Source: an uncultured Eubacteriales bacterium (lineage in GTDB: Bacteria > Bacillota > Clostridia > Monoglobales > UMGS1388). Taken from it: DNA of 34,104 bases. Numbering within the stretch: the first letter of the stretch is position 1; every line of letters begins with the position of its first letter. The DNA lies in contig URVP01000003.1 in NCBI GenBank assembly GCA_900551345.1, positions 1 to 34,104 on the forward strand, read 5' to 3'. A program made the position numbers and the translations under genes. The notes beneath the pieces were generated by a model that did no database searches, had not been told where the DNA came from, and was given only the letters and a program-made list of their open reading frames with translations. This document shows, piece after piece, positions 14,872 to 24,348 of the stretch.

Positions 14872-15699
14872 TCAATTTATTACACCCGTAAAAACAAAAC
14901 AATTTTTAAACTTTTGTTCTAAATCCGTTAAATTGCAATCTTGGGGGAACAATCCAAAGACCGCACTGCCGCTTCCGCTCATAGACGCAGTATAAGCGCC
15001 GTTATCTTTCATAATGCGGCAAAGGTTATTTATTTCGGGATATTCTTTCTCTATGCACTTTTGCATACCGTTACCTACGGCAGCGGAAATCTTTTTCCAA
15101 TCCTTTTCTTTAAGTGCTGTTATAAGCATCTCCGACCGCTCCGGTTCCCGATAATTGCCCAATAAATCATAAGCTTGTTTTGTGTTTATTGAAAATTCAG
15201 GCTTAACAATAATAATTTTACATGTAGGCAGTCCGCAGCAGGGAGATAAAACTTCTCCTATACCTTCGGCAAGTGCAGGCTTTCCCTCTATAAAAAACGG
15301 GACATCTGCACCAAGCTGTACCGCCCACTTTTTGAGGGTTTCATTTTCAGCGCCATAATTATACATTTTGTTAAGTGCAATAAGGGTACACGCCGCATCG
15401 CTGCTGCCCCCTCCAAGGCCGGCTCCAAAAGGAATATTTTTTTCCAGGTATGCTTTCATGCCGCCTTTTAATCCTGTTTTTTCAAAAAACAGATAAGCCG
15501 CCCTGCAAACAAGATTGTCTGCACCGTTGCTAAGGCCCTTGGTATTACATTCCAGGCTTATATTTTCGCCGGGTTCTACAGTCAGCCGGTCACACAGCGG
15601 GACCGGCTGCATAACACTACGCAAAAGATGGTATCCATCTTCTCGCAGCCCTATCATATCAAGAGTCAAATTAATTTTAGCATAACAGTTAATTATCAT
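14872..15699 (-). CDS. ispE: 4-diphosphocytidyl-2-C-methyl-D-erythritol kinase
   Basis: This GHMP-family kinase phosphorylates CDP-methylerythritol in the non-mevalonate (MEP) route to isoprenoids. The 275-residue product starts MIINCYAKINLTLDMIGLREDGYH, has the ATP-binding motif NIPFGAGLGGGSSDAACTLIALN, then LGADVPFFIEGKPALAEGIGE and the third GHMP motif YTASMSGSGSAVFGLF. GAAAGGTG precedes the ATG. It lies 15 bp after the SPOCS/LysM gene, so the two share a transcript. Confidence 0.96.
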   Translation of the reverse strand: MIINCYAKINLTLDMIGLREDGYHLLRSVMQPVPLCDRLTVEPGENISLECNTKGLSNGADNLVCRAAYLFFEKTGLKGGMKAYLEKNIPFGAGLGGGSSDAACTLIALNKMYNYGAENETLKKWAVQLGADVPFFIEGKPALAEGIGEVLSPCCGLPTCKIIIVKPEFSINTKQAYDLLGNYREPERSEMLITALKEKDWKKISAAVGNGMQKCIEKEYPEINNLCRIMKDNGAYTASMSGSGSAVFGLFPQDCNLTDLEQKFKNCFVFTGVIN

Positions 15700-15714
15700 A
15701 AGTAAACACCTTTC

Positions 15715-17262
15715 TTACGGTATCATAAGTCTTTGTCCGGGCATAATGACCGATTCGCTGTTTAGGTTGTTAAGCCTCATCAGTCTGTCAAGAGGCACAC
15801 GGTATTTCTTTGCTATATTCCACAAAGAGTCACCTTTCCGCACAAAATAAATTCTCACACAGTACGCACTGCAAGGCTCGGGCTCAGGCAGCTCACGTTC
15901 TTCTATGGAGGTTATACACTGAATCTGCATACAGCGAACAGCCGTAATGTTAATGCTTATATTACAGCGAAGTTCCGCCTCATCAGGCAGATTAATATTG
16001 TAGCTTACATTGTCTACATCAACATTTACATCAAACAAACACCTTTCGTCAACCTGTTCCATTTCAAAACTGCAAGTGAAAGGCATGGTATGTTTAAAGC
16101 TGCTTACCGGCATATCGGGGTCATTGGTTTTATAAAGAATATCCGCATATAATTCTCCCTCAACAAATACGGTTTTCCCATCGGGAGAAGCTGTAACCGC
16201 TCCGGCTGTTGCCGAAACATTAAAAATACCGGCAATTTCAGGTTGTCCCGATGGTACGGAAGCGATACTTTTTATATTCTCCGCAGAATTAGCACGGGCA
16301 ACCAGTTCCTCTATCATCACAGGTTCATAATGTATTTCCAAATCGCAATCGGGCGAATATGCATCTGACACGGCGTTGATTGTAACCTCTCTGCCTGAAT
16401 TAACCACCGCATCCATATATACCTCTGCATAAATGATTCTGTTATCTCCGTCTCCGTCTTGTTTTACCGAACAGTTAACCGTTTTATATATAAAGTCAAT
16501 ATTGCAGTTTACGCCCTCATCCATATCGGGTAAATCTACCACTTCGGTAAAAGGCATAGCATATTCTGCTGTCTGAAGTGCGGTCGGATCCACATCGCAA
16601 ACATACAAAACAGAACAAACCAGATCCCCTTTAACGACCGCTTTTGACCCGGCATATCGTATATCTTTATTGCAAAGACGCACATTCATACGCAGAATTT
16701 CGTCAGCATCAGGCTTGCCCTGAGGCACATCAAATGTTTCACGCACGGTAATTTCCGTAGTCATCTGAGCAGCCGCAAAATATAATTTAACCGGAGTGTA
16801 AAGCCCCTGGCAACCCTCTGTTTCGATTCCGGTTACTATAGGGAGCTCTCTTTCACGCATAAGACAATAGTCTATTGCTGTAACCACACTTACAGATAAC
16901 TTACGGCTGTTAACAATGCGCCAATCAAGCCGTGCCAGACTACAATACGCCTCTACACACAAATCTTTTGAAATGCTTTTGTTATTTACCTGGTGCGAAA
17001 AACTTTGCTGAGTGCGTATGCTTTTTACACATCCGTTATCTGCCGCATAGATTATACATATATCCAGTCGGCAATCAAAAAGCAATTTTTCATCAAGCAA
17101 TGTTTTATCCATTATAACAGGATTGACATCAATCTGCAAGATGCGTATCACATCCGGCTTAACATCCGGCACAATAATGTCAACATCTGTAAAGGCCTCA
17201 CAGCCTGTACGGATTATGACCTCTCTCTGAGCCAGCATTTCTTTTTTTAGCTCAATAGGCAT
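15715..17262 (-). CDS. SPOCS (DUF3794) and LysM domain protein, spore-envelope related
   Basis: The 515-residue product has repeated SPOCS/DUF3794-type beta segments. The first includes REVIIRTGCEAFTDVDIIVPDVKPDVIRILQIDVNPVI, and later ones include PFTEVVDLPDMDEGVNCNIDF and HTMPFTCSFEMEQVDERCLFDVNVDVDNVSYNI. It ends in a LysM peptidoglycan-binding domain, IYFVRKGDSLWNIAKKYRVPLDRLMRLNNL. DUF3794 plus LysM proteins are widespread in spore-forming Clostridia, and SPOCS is related to SpoVID-type spore coat morphogenesis proteins. No signal peptide is seen, which fits synthesis in the mother cell and localisation to the forespore surface. AAGGAGG lies eight bases before the ATG at 17262; a longer reading to 17328 has no such support. 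ispE follows in the same operon. Confidence 0.88.
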   Translation of the reverse strand: MPIELKKEMLAQREVIIRTGCEAFTDVDIIVPDVKPDVIRILQIDVNPVIMDKTLLDEKLLFDCRLDICIIYAADNGCVKSIRTQQSFSHQVNNKSISKDLCVEAYCSLARLDWRIVNSRKLSVSVVTAIDYCLMRERELPIVTGIETEGCQGLYTPVKLYFAAAQMTTEITVRETFDVPQGKPDADEILRMNVRLCNKDIRYAGSKAVVKGDLVCSVLYVCDVDPTALQTAEYAMPFTEVVDLPDMDEGVNCNIDFIYKTVNCSVKQDGDGDNRIIYAEVYMDAVVNSGREVTINAVSDAYSPDCDLEIHYEPVMIEELVARANSAENIKSIASVPSGQPEIAGIFNVSATAGAVTASPDGKTVFVEGELYADILYKTNDPDMPVSSFKHTMPFTCSFEMEQVDERCLFDVNVDVDNVSYNINLPDEAELRCNISINITAVRCMQIQCITSIEERELPEPEPCSAYCVRIYFVRKGDSLWNIAKKYRVPLDRLMRLNNLNSESVIMPGQRLMIP

Positions 17263-17294
17263 AGAATTTTCCTCCTTATTATCTTGCATTATGC

Positions 17295-17314
17295 CGGAAA
17301 AAGCCCTTTTTCCG
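17295..17314 (-). promoter_or_regulatory. Perfect hairpin in the leader of the SPOCS/LysM gene
   Basis: CGGAAAAAG and CTTTTTCCG form an exact inverted repeat 33 bases upstream of the start codon. It could be an operator, an attenuator-like structure or an mRNA-stabilising hairpin; no T run follows it on the minus strand. Confidence 0.4.
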
Positions 17315-17466
17315 AAACATGCGCTCATTCTTTTTATAAATAACTATGATAGGCATGACCATTTTATGACTTTTATCCCTTTTATTGTAAATATGTATAT
17401 TCACGCTACAATTCATTTTAGTAACAACGCACAAAACAAACTATTTGAATATGTTTATTTTGCCTA

Positions 17467-17495
17467 TTGCATGTCATTTAAAATGGTATTAAAAT
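17467..17495 (+). promoter_or_regulatory. Promoter of the triple-repeat secreted protein gene
   Basis: TTGCAT (17467-17472), a 17-bp spacer and TAAAAT (17490-17495). A GAAAGGTGG Shine-Dalgarno follows before the ATG at 17524. Confidence 0.6.
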
Positions 17496-17523
17496 TATAT
17501 GATAGAAAGGTGGCGATTCTCAT

Positions 17524-19956
17524 ATGAGAAAACTTTTATCTATGATTCTTGTTTTAACAATTATTATCTCATTATGCCCCGCCATTCTTGCAGTACAAGC
17601 GGAAGAAGATCTGTACGCAAGACAGGTGGAAAATATTCCTTATTCCAGCAATGGACAAATGAAATTTAAACAAACTGAATTTGGTAAATCTTTTGTATTT
17701 GATGGCGAAACTTTCTTCGATGCAGGCGGTACAAACAGAATGAAAAGACTTACAGCTTCCAACCAAAATGAAGTTTGGCGTCTTATGCTCGAACCCGCTT
17801 ATCTTTTCACGGGCTGGGAATTTAATGCAACAACAGAGCAATATAACAACGGAGAAATCTATGCACAGCTCGATTTGGGTGGCTTAACTCCCATAGATGA
17901 AGTAACTGTATCATACCTTCCTGCGGCAAACGAAAAAAATGATTCAGACTATTCTATCAGTAAGGTTCCAAAAATATACCGTTTTGATGTCAGCGATAAT
18001 GGCGTGGATTATACCACAGTAAAAACCGTTACTACAGACCTTTCGGAATATAAGGACACCATAGCAACAAAAGAAGCTTATGTTCAGGCAGTTACAACCG
18101 ATCCTGAAATGTATGATTTAATGCATACTCACAGAGTAATTTTTGACGAAACTGTTAATTGCAGATATATCCGTTTTGTTATGATTCAGCCTACACAGGA
18201 CTGGGTATACAACGACGGAACCGGTGACAGATCTTCACTTATATCCGATTGGCAGCTGTTCACCTACAACACATGGAAAGACCAGGAAAACGAATCTACT
18301 GCAAGCATTGCTCCCAAAGATACAAACGGTATTTATCAGTTTGCAAGAAAAAACAGCACCGAAAGAAACATTATAGGTTTTGCCGGAGAAGAAAATCTTT
18401 CTTCTAAATCAGCATCCCGTGTTACATATAAAGATGAAACTATCAGCAGAGACTGGAACCTTGACGAAGGTGCCATTCAGTCTGCAAACGGTAATTTTGC
18501 ACTTGTAACATCCGACTATGCCAACTACACTAACGGCAACGTTTATCTTCAGTATGACTTTGGCTACCCCGAAAGAGTAGATGTTATAGAACAGTATTTT
18601 AGAAACACTGAAGACGCTGCAAAAGCAAACGACATTCCAAAAACAATTAGAATTGATTATGGCAGCAAAAATGAAAGAGGATTAACCGAATGGACGCAAG
18701 GTGAGACATTTATCATAGACATGTCCGACCCGGCAAGCGTAGGCGAAAAAGCAGCCGCAGCGTATAATAAGCTTTTAACAAACGGCACATTAACAACCGG
18801 CGAAAAAATGTATCTTAATCAACCGGTACGCCTGGAATTAACACAACCTATAGAGGCAAGATTTATAAGAATTGTATATCTTCAGCCTACTCAGGACGGT
18901 CAGCTGCCTACAGATAAAAAATTGAAAATTAAAAAGACAATAATTCAAGATCTTGAAGGACTTGCAGACTCCAATAAACTGACAGATTCAGCCTCAGTAC
19001 CCTTTAACGAAGACGGTTCTGTTAAGTTCATAAATGTTACAGACAACAATATCAGGTATGAAGGAGAAACAAACGACGCTTACCCGGTATCCAGACTCAA
19101 AGCCTCTTCTTATATTGACGGACAGGACTGGCACTTCAGACACATTTTATCTAAAAATACTACCGAATTAGGTCTTAGAGCAAAACCTGCAAACTTTGCA
19201 AACGGTAAAATTTGGATTGAATATGACTTTGGTGCACCCATAGATATCGATACCTTTGCTGTTGAATTCAGAGCTTTTAATAACAAGGCTGAAAAAGATC
19301 AGTACACTGACAAAGCTAAGTATTACAACACTGTACCAGCAATGGTAAGAATAGACTATGGTAACATTGATGAGTCAAATAAAGTTGTTTGGACAGAAGG
19401 TGAAGTAATTACATATGACCTTGCGGCGTATGATCTTCTTGCAAATTATACAGAATCAGAAATTTTAGCTGCATATAATACAGCAGAAGCAGAGCGTACA
19501 CCTGACCAAGTCGCAATTGTAGAAGCGGTTAATTCCGTTCCTACCGGTGCTACATACGACCTGGGGTATAAAAACGCAAGATTCTTAAGATATGTTATTA
19601 TTGATCCTCTTCAGTCCGGAATTGAAAACTCTACAAGTACAAGTCTTACATGGTATTTGCGTTATGCAGCAGTTTACGGTGCTCCGGCTCAGCAGGAAGC
19701 GCAAACAACTGCAAGCATTACAGCAGCAACCGAAAACAGCATTAACTACAATGTAACTCTCTCTGACGAAGATGCACAGGCAGTTATATTTGCTGCCATT
19801 TACAACGGCGATGACCTGATAGCAGTAAAAAAAGTAACGGCAGACAGTACATCAGTTACATTTGAAGCATCCGGAGCTGACACAGCAAAAATATTTGTAT
19901 GGGACAGCCTGGAAAAAATAAAACCGCTGGCAAAAGCCGAATATCAAATTCAATAA
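17524..19956 (+). CDS. Secreted protein with three large internal repeats
   Basis: The 810-residue product has a signal peptide (MRKLLSMILVLTIIISLCPA..., cleavage probably after AVQA). Three repeats of about 225 residues follow. Each has a strand NG-x-[IV]-[YW]-x-[QE]-[LY]-D-[LF]-G (NGEIYAQLDLG near 109, NGNVYLQYDFG near 337, NGKIWIEYDFG near 560) and later a strand ending a discoidin-like block (RYIRFVMIQPTQDW near 214, RFIRIVYLQPTQDG near 446, RFLRYVIIDPLQSG near 685). This resembles galactose-binding/F5-8 type C folds. The last 80 residues form a small beta domain ending AKIFVWDSLEKIKPLAKAEYQIQ, common at the end of clostridial secreted proteins. No LPxTG, SLH or catalytic domain is seen. 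It is monocistronic. A carbohydrate-binding role is inferred. Confidence 0.85.
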   Translation: MRKLLSMILVLTIIISLCPAILAVQAEEDLYARQVENIPYSSNGQMKFKQTEFGKSFVFDGETFFDAGGTNRMKRLTASNQNEVWRLMLEPAYLFTGWEFNATTEQYNNGEIYAQLDLGGLTPIDEVTVSYLPAANEKNDSDYSISKVPKIYRFDVSDNGVDYTTVKTVTTDLSEYKDTIATKEAYVQAVTTDPEMYDLMHTHRVIFDETVNCRYIRFVMIQPTQDWVYNDGTGDRSSLISDWQLFTYNTWKDQENESTASIAPKDTNGIYQFARKNSTERNIIGFAGEENLSSKSASRVTYKDETISRDWNLDEGAIQSANGNFALVTSDYANYTNGNVYLQYDFGYPERVDVIEQYFRNTEDAAKANDIPKTIRIDYGSKNERGLTEWTQGETFIIDMSDPASVGEKAAAAYNKLLTNGTLTTGEKMYLNQPVRLELTQPIEARFIRIVYLQPTQDGQLPTDKKLKIKKTIIQDLEGLADSNKLTDSASVPFNEDGSVKFINVTDNNIRYEGETNDAYPVSRLKASSYIDGQDWHFRHILSKNTTELGLRAKPANFANGKIWIEYDFGAPIDIDTFAVEFRAFNNKAEKDQYTDKAKYYNTVPAMVRIDYGNIDESNKVVWTEGEVITYDLAAYDLLANYTESEILAAYNTAEAERTPDQVAIVEAVNSVPTGATYDLGYKNARFLRYVIIDPLQSGIENSTSTSLTWYLRYAAVYGAPAQQEAQTTASITAATENSINYNVTLSDEDAQAVIFAAIYNGDDLIAVKKVTADSTSVTFEASGADTAKIFVWDSLEKIKPLAKAEYQIQ

Positions 19957-19975
19957 AGCAAATTAATTCAAATTC

Positions 19976-20012
19976 GCAGTCTGCGCACGATTTAAGCGCA
20001 GACTGCTTTTTT
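19976..20012 (+). terminator. Intrinsic terminator of the triple-repeat gene
   Basis: GCAGTCTGCGC and GCGCAGACTGC pair perfectly (11 bp) over a 9-nt loop, followed by six T. Confidence 0.92.
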
Positions 20013-20026
20013 CTTACATAAAACGC

Positions 20027-20055
20027 TTGAAATTATTACCGTTTTAATATATACT
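20027..20055 (+). promoter_or_regulatory. Promoter of comM and the GT-CsaB gene
   Basis: TTGAAA (20027-20032), a 17-bp spacer and TATACT (20050-20055), about 45 bases before the comM ATG. Confidence 0.65.
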
Positions 20056-20100
20056 GTTATGTAAGATGAAAACTAACGGATATAATAAAGAGGTGAAGGA

Positions 20101-21636
20101 ATGCTTTCTAAAATATACAGCGTGGGGCTTATGGGAATTGACGGTTTTACCGTCACCGTAGAGGTAGACATAAGCAGCGGTATGCCCTCATTTGAAATAG
20201 TAGGTCTTCCGGACGCTGCAATAAAAGAATCTAAAGACAGAATAAGAGCAGCAATGAGAAACTGTAACATTCCCGTTCCCTCAAAACATATAACCGTTAA
20301 TCTTGCACCTGCCAATATGAAAAAAGAAGGCGCAGCATACGACCTTCCTATTGCAACCGCAATAATGGCAGCATCTAATAAATTTAACAAAGATATTCTT
20401 AGCAAATCAGCCTTTATCGGAGAACTTGCTCTGGACGGCAGCATCAGAACTGTTAACGGCGTGCTTCCAATGGCAATTTCCGCAAAGAAAGAAGGATTTG
20501 ACACAATATATGTTCCCGAAGGAAACGGAAAAGAAGCATCAGTTATAGCAGGGATAACCGTATATCCGGTTAATAATCTTTTTGAACTATTGGAGCATCT
20601 CAAAGGGGATATTACGATAACCCCGGTCCGAGGCGACCCATCACAGCTTTTATCCCGATGCAATATGTATGATGTGGATTTCGCTGAAGTCAAGGGGCAG
20701 GAAGCCGTAAAAAGAGCTGTAGAAATCGCAGCAGCCGGCAGCCATAATATTCTTATGATTGGAAGTCCCGGTTCGGGAAAAAGCATGATTGCACGTAGAA
20801 TCCCTACAATCTTGCCAGACATGACAATAGACGAGGCAATAGAAGTTACAAAAATTCATTCTGTGGCAGGCACACTGCCGCACGGTGAATCCTTTGTTTC
20901 TACAAGACCGTTCAGGAATCCGCATCATACCATTTCAGCGGCAGGGCTTGCAGGCGGTGGCATGAATCCTAAACCTGGTGAACTGAGCCTGGCGCATAAC
21001 GGCGTTCTTTTTATGGACGAGCTTCCTGAATTTCACAAAGATGTACTTGAAGTGCTGCGGCAGCCTATGGAAGACGGATTTGTAACAATATCCCGTGTTA
21101 TGGGCACAGTTGCCTATCCTTGCAACACACTTTTCGTAGGAGCAATGAACCCTTGTAAATGCGGCTATTACGGAGATAATGAACATATTTGCAAATGCAC
21201 ACCTCAGTCAATTGAAAAATACAAAAGCCGTATAAGCGGACCTCTTATGGATAGAATTGATATACATATAAATGTACCATCAGTAAAGTTTAACGACTTA
21301 CACTCAAAAGAGCGCGGAGAAAGCTCCGCCGATATAAAAAAACGGGTTAACAACGCAAGAAAAATACAGTTAAATCGTTTTAACGGACAGGGAATTTATT
21401 CAAATTCACAAATGAGCGCTGCTCAGATTGAAAAATATTGTTCTCTGGATTCAGGCAGCAAAAGCATTTTGGAACTTGCATATACAAAGCTGGGCTTAAG
21501 TGCAAGGGCACACAGCCGTATTTTAAAGGTAGCAAGAACTATTGCCGACCTTGACAACGAGGAAAACATAACAGCAAATCACATAGCAGAGGCAATTCAG
21601 TATCGCAGACTTGACAGAGAATATACAGGAGTGTGA
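20101..21636 (+). CDS. comM: YifB/ComM-family Mg-chelatase-like AAA+ ATPase
   Basis: A 511-residue protein of the ComM/YifB family. ComM is a hexameric AAA+ helicase that drives branch migration during natural transformation in Gram-negative bacteria; the role in Clostridia is less certain. The N-terminal Lon-protease-like fold begins MLSKIYSVGLMGIDGFTVTVEVDISSGMPSFEIVGLPDAAIKESKDRI. The ATPase core has Walker A GSPGSGKSM, FRNPHHTISAAGLAGGG, Walker B GVLFMDELPEF, and GAMNPCKCGYYGD with further Cys. A C-terminal helical part contains GLSARAHSRILKVARTIADL. It is followed by the GT-CsaB gene after only 7 bp. Confidence 0.95.
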   Translation: MLSKIYSVGLMGIDGFTVTVEVDISSGMPSFEIVGLPDAAIKESKDRIRAAMRNCNIPVPSKHITVNLAPANMKKEGAAYDLPIATAIMAASNKFNKDILSKSAFIGELALDGSIRTVNGVLPMAISAKKEGFDTIYVPEGNGKEASVIAGITVYPVNNLFELLEHLKGDITITPVRGDPSQLLSRCNMYDVDFAEVKGQEAVKRAVEIAAAGSHNILMIGSPGSGKSMIARRIPTILPDMTIDEAIEVTKIHSVAGTLPHGESFVSTRPFRNPHHTISAAGLAGGGMNPKPGELSLAHNGVLFMDELPEFHKDVLEVLRQPMEDGFVTISRVMGTVAYPCNTLFVGAMNPCKCGYYGDNEHICKCTPQSIEKYKSRISGPLMDRIDIHINVPSVKFNDLHSKERGESSADIKKRVNNARKIQLNRFNGQGIYSNSQMSAAQIEKYCSLDSGSKSILELAYTKLGLSARAHSRILKVARTIADLDNEENITANHIAEAIQYRRLDREYTGV

Positions 21637-21643
21637 CTTATAA

Positions 21644-23851
21644 GTGAAAATACTAATGCTGACAAACGGAATGGAAATAGGCGGAGCAGAAACACATATT
21701 CTTGAGCTATCAACCGAGCTTACACGGATGGGACACGAAATAACCGTAGCTTCCAGCGGCGGAGTTTATGTTCACGAACTTGAAGTAAACGGAATTACTC
21801 ATATAACAGTACCCCTTAATTCACACAGACCGGACAAGCTTATTCGCTCTTATATGATATTAAAAGAAGTTATTTCCTCCGGTAAGTTTGATATAGTGCA
21901 TGCCCATGCAAGGATCCCTGCGTTTATATGCGGTCTTCTTAAAAAGAGACTGGGATTTCGTTTTATAACCTCTGCACACTGGGTGTTTAAGGTTACCCCT
22001 CTGTTTAAACTTATGGCAGATTGGGGAGAGCGTACCGTTGCAGTTTCAGAAGACATAAAAAAATATCTTATTGATAATTATGGAACAAAGCCGGAAAACA
22101 TATCGGTAACAATAAACGGTATCGATGTGCAAAAATTTAGTCCTCATACGGATTGCTCCCTTATAAAAAGCGAGCTTGAACTTGATGATAACCTTACAAA
22201 AATTGTTTATGTGAGCCGTATGGACACCGATCGCAGCAAAGCGGCGTTTTTGCTGTTAGATGCACTGGAACAGCTGGACAATCCTAATTTACAAGCGATT
22301 ATTGTAGGCGGCGGCAACGATTTGGAAAGACTGGAGCTTGCCGCACAAAAAACCAACAGAGTTTTGGGTAGAAAAGCTGCAATTGTTACCGGAGCAAGAA
22401 CCGATATTAACAAATGCATCGCCGCGGGAGATATTTTTATTGGTGTAAGCCGAGCGGCTCTTGAGGCAATGTCCTGTGCAAAACCCGTTATCATTGCCGG
22501 TAATGAAGGATATATAGGCATATTCAGTGAAGAGACCTTTCCGGTTGCCTTGCAGACAAACTTTTGCTGTAGAGGCTGTAAGGATACTACAGCAGAGCTT
22601 ATAGCCGAAGACATAAATACACTGTTAAAGTCCGACATGAAAGCCATCGGCGAATACAACAGGAACCTTATTATTGAAAGATATTCAGTAAGCCGCATGA
22701 CATATGATTACCTGGAAGCATATAACACTCTTCTGGAATATCCGGATAAAGGAATAGTAATAAGCGGTTATTACGGTTATAACAATATAGGTGATGATTC
22801 GGTACTTGGCGTAATTATTAAAAACATAAAAGAAATATCCCCCTATATTAAAATCACAGTTTTATCCGCCAAACCGGAAGAAACAAAAAGACTCTACGGG
22901 GTGGACAGTATTAACCGGTATAATTTTATAAAACTTACCCGCCTTATGAAAAAGACCAAACTGTTTATAAGCGGAGGCGGAAGTCTTTTTCAGGACGCAA
23001 CAAGTACAAAATCGCTTATATACTATATTGAAGTAATCAAAGTTGCTCTTCGCAAAAAAGTAAAAGTTATGGTTTATGCAAACGGAATAGGCCCAATAAC
23101 TAACAAGAGAAACCGTATACTTGCCCAAAAAGTTTTGGAAAAGGTTGATGTTATTACACTGCGTGATGAAGAATCCTATGACGAGATAAAATCACTTGAT
23201 GTAAAGCGAAGCGACATTAAAATCACGGCAGACCCGGCATTTGCACTGGTTCCGGCAACACAGAAAAGACTTCGTGATGTACTGGATGCGGAAGGCATTA
23301 ATTTTGACACAAAGTATATAGTTATATCCGTAAGAAAATGGAAACATAACTGCGAGGAGTTTGAAGAGGCTGTTGCCAGAGTATGTGCATATATAAAGCA
23401 AAGACTTCATTTCGAGCCTTTGTTTATACCAATGCAAAGGTCAGTTGACTCCGAGCTGTGCAAAAAAATAATTGCAATGGCAGGCTGCGGCAGTATTATA
23501 AAAGGCAAATATACAGGCGATGAGCTTATGGCAATAATTTCAAAAGCTCAGGTTGTTGTTGGCATGAGACTGCACACGCTGATTTATGCCATCGCTTCAG
23601 GCGTACCGGTTGCCGGACTTTCATACGATCCTAAGATAGACGCTCTTTTGGATTGTGCCGGAATTACAACGAAACATTCTGTTGAAACCCTAAATTCAGA
23701 TCTGCTTTGTGCAAGCATAAAAAATTTATCAGAGAACTATGATGAATATTCCGCTGCGATGAAAAACACGGCACAGCAGCTTCGTGAAAAAACATACCTT
23801 GACAAAGAAATTCTTACGCAGATTTTAAAAGGAAATACAGAAAATATATAA
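21644..23851 (+). CDS. Fusion of GT4 glycosyltransferase and CsaB-type pyruvyl transferase
   Basis: One 735-residue frame holds two enzymes. Residues 1-370 are a GT-B glycosyltransferase of family 4 type: MKILMLTNGMEIGGAETHILELSTELTRMGHE, INGIDVQKFSP, VYVSRMDTDRSKAAFLLLDAL and FIGVSRAALEAMSCAKPVIIAGNEG. Residues 375-735 match CsaB: GIVISGYYGYNNIGDDSVLGVIIKNIKE, KLFISGGGSLFQDATSTKSLIYYIEVIKVALRKKVKVMVYANGIGP, TADPAFAL and VVGMRLHTLIYAIASGVPVAGLSYDPKI. CsaB adds ketal-pyruvate to secondary cell-wall polymer, the anchor of SLH proteins, so the fusion could add and decorate a wall sugar. The GTG start uses GGAG at the end of comM. No frameshift or linker stop is visible. Confidence 0.92.
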   Translation: MKILMLTNGMEIGGAETHILELSTELTRMGHEITVASSGGVYVHELEVNGITHITVPLNSHRPDKLIRSYMILKEVISSGKFDIVHAHARIPAFICGLLKKRLGFRFITSAHWVFKVTPLFKLMADWGERTVAVSEDIKKYLIDNYGTKPENISVTINGIDVQKFSPHTDCSLIKSELELDDNLTKIVYVSRMDTDRSKAAFLLLDALEQLDNPNLQAIIVGGGNDLERLELAAQKTNRVLGRKAAIVTGARTDINKCIAAGDIFIGVSRAALEAMSCAKPVIIAGNEGYIGIFSEETFPVALQTNFCCRGCKDTTAELIAEDINTLLKSDMKAIGEYNRNLIIERYSVSRMTYDYLEAYNTLLEYPDKGIVISGYYGYNNIGDDSVLGVIIKNIKEISPYIKITVLSAKPEETKRLYGVDSINRYNFIKLTRLMKKTKLFISGGGSLFQDATSTKSLIYYIEVIKVALRKKVKVMVYANGIGPITNKRNRILAQKVLEKVDVITLRDEESYDEIKSLDVKRSDIKITADPAFALVPATQKRLRDVLDAEGINFDTKYIVISVRKWKHNCEEFEEAVARVCAYIKQRLHFEPLFIPMQRSVDSELCKKIIAMAGCGSIIKGKYTGDELMAIISKAQVVVGMRLHTLIYAIASGVPVAGLSYDPKIDALLDCAGITTKHSVETLNSDLLCASIKNLSENYDEYSAAMKNTAQQLREKTYLDKEILTQILKGNTENI

Positions 23852-23916
23852 ATTATATCTTAACATACTGCATAATAATATAAATATATAGATTAAAGGA
23901 AGATTAAAAAAATAAT

Positions 23917-24348
23917 ATGCGTGTAATGTCAATTGATTTCGGAGACAGCCGTACCGGAATTGCCGTTTCTGACAAAGATGGTATTCTGGCAAGCGGAGTT
24001 GAAACCATTTTTGAAAAAAACCCAAAAACAGTTGCCAAGCAAGCTGCACAGATAGCACAAGAGCTTAAGGCAGAGCGGATTGTGGTGGGAATGCCCAAAA
24101 ATATGGATGGAAGCTTAGGTTTCCGCTCAGAAAAAACCAACAATTTTATAGAGCGGCTTAAAAAGTACACCGATCTGGAAATTGACACTTTTGATGAACG
24201 CCTTACCACAGTTTCGGCACAAATCACATTAAACGAAGCGAACATAAGGGGCAGCAAACGAAAACAGGTTATAGATACCGTTGCGGCAGAAATTATATTG
24301 CAGGCATATTTGGAATATATTAAAGGAGGCAATAAAAATGGACGATAA
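23917..24348 (+). CDS. ruvX: Holliday junction resolvase-like YqgF/RuvX (YrrK)
   Basis: A 143-residue RNase H-fold protein starting MRVMSIDFGDSRTGIAVSDKDG, then IVVGMPKNMDGSLGFRSEKTNNFIERL and FDERLTTVSAQITL, with the final acidic region IDTVAAEIILQAYLE. The Asp7, Glu/Asp and C-terminal Asp pattern is that of YqgF enzymes, which are linked to 16S rRNA 5'-end maturation and Holliday junction resolution. The DUF1292 gene overlaps its end by 11 bases, the same order as yrrK-yrzB in Bacillus. Confidence 0.95.
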   Translation: MRVMSIDFGDSRTGIAVSDKDGILASGVETIFEKNPKTVAKQAAQIAQELKAERIVVGMPKNMDGSLGFRSEKTNNFIERLKKYTDLEIDTFDERLTTVSAQITLNEANIRGSKRKQVIDTVAAEIILQAYLEYIKGGNKNGR

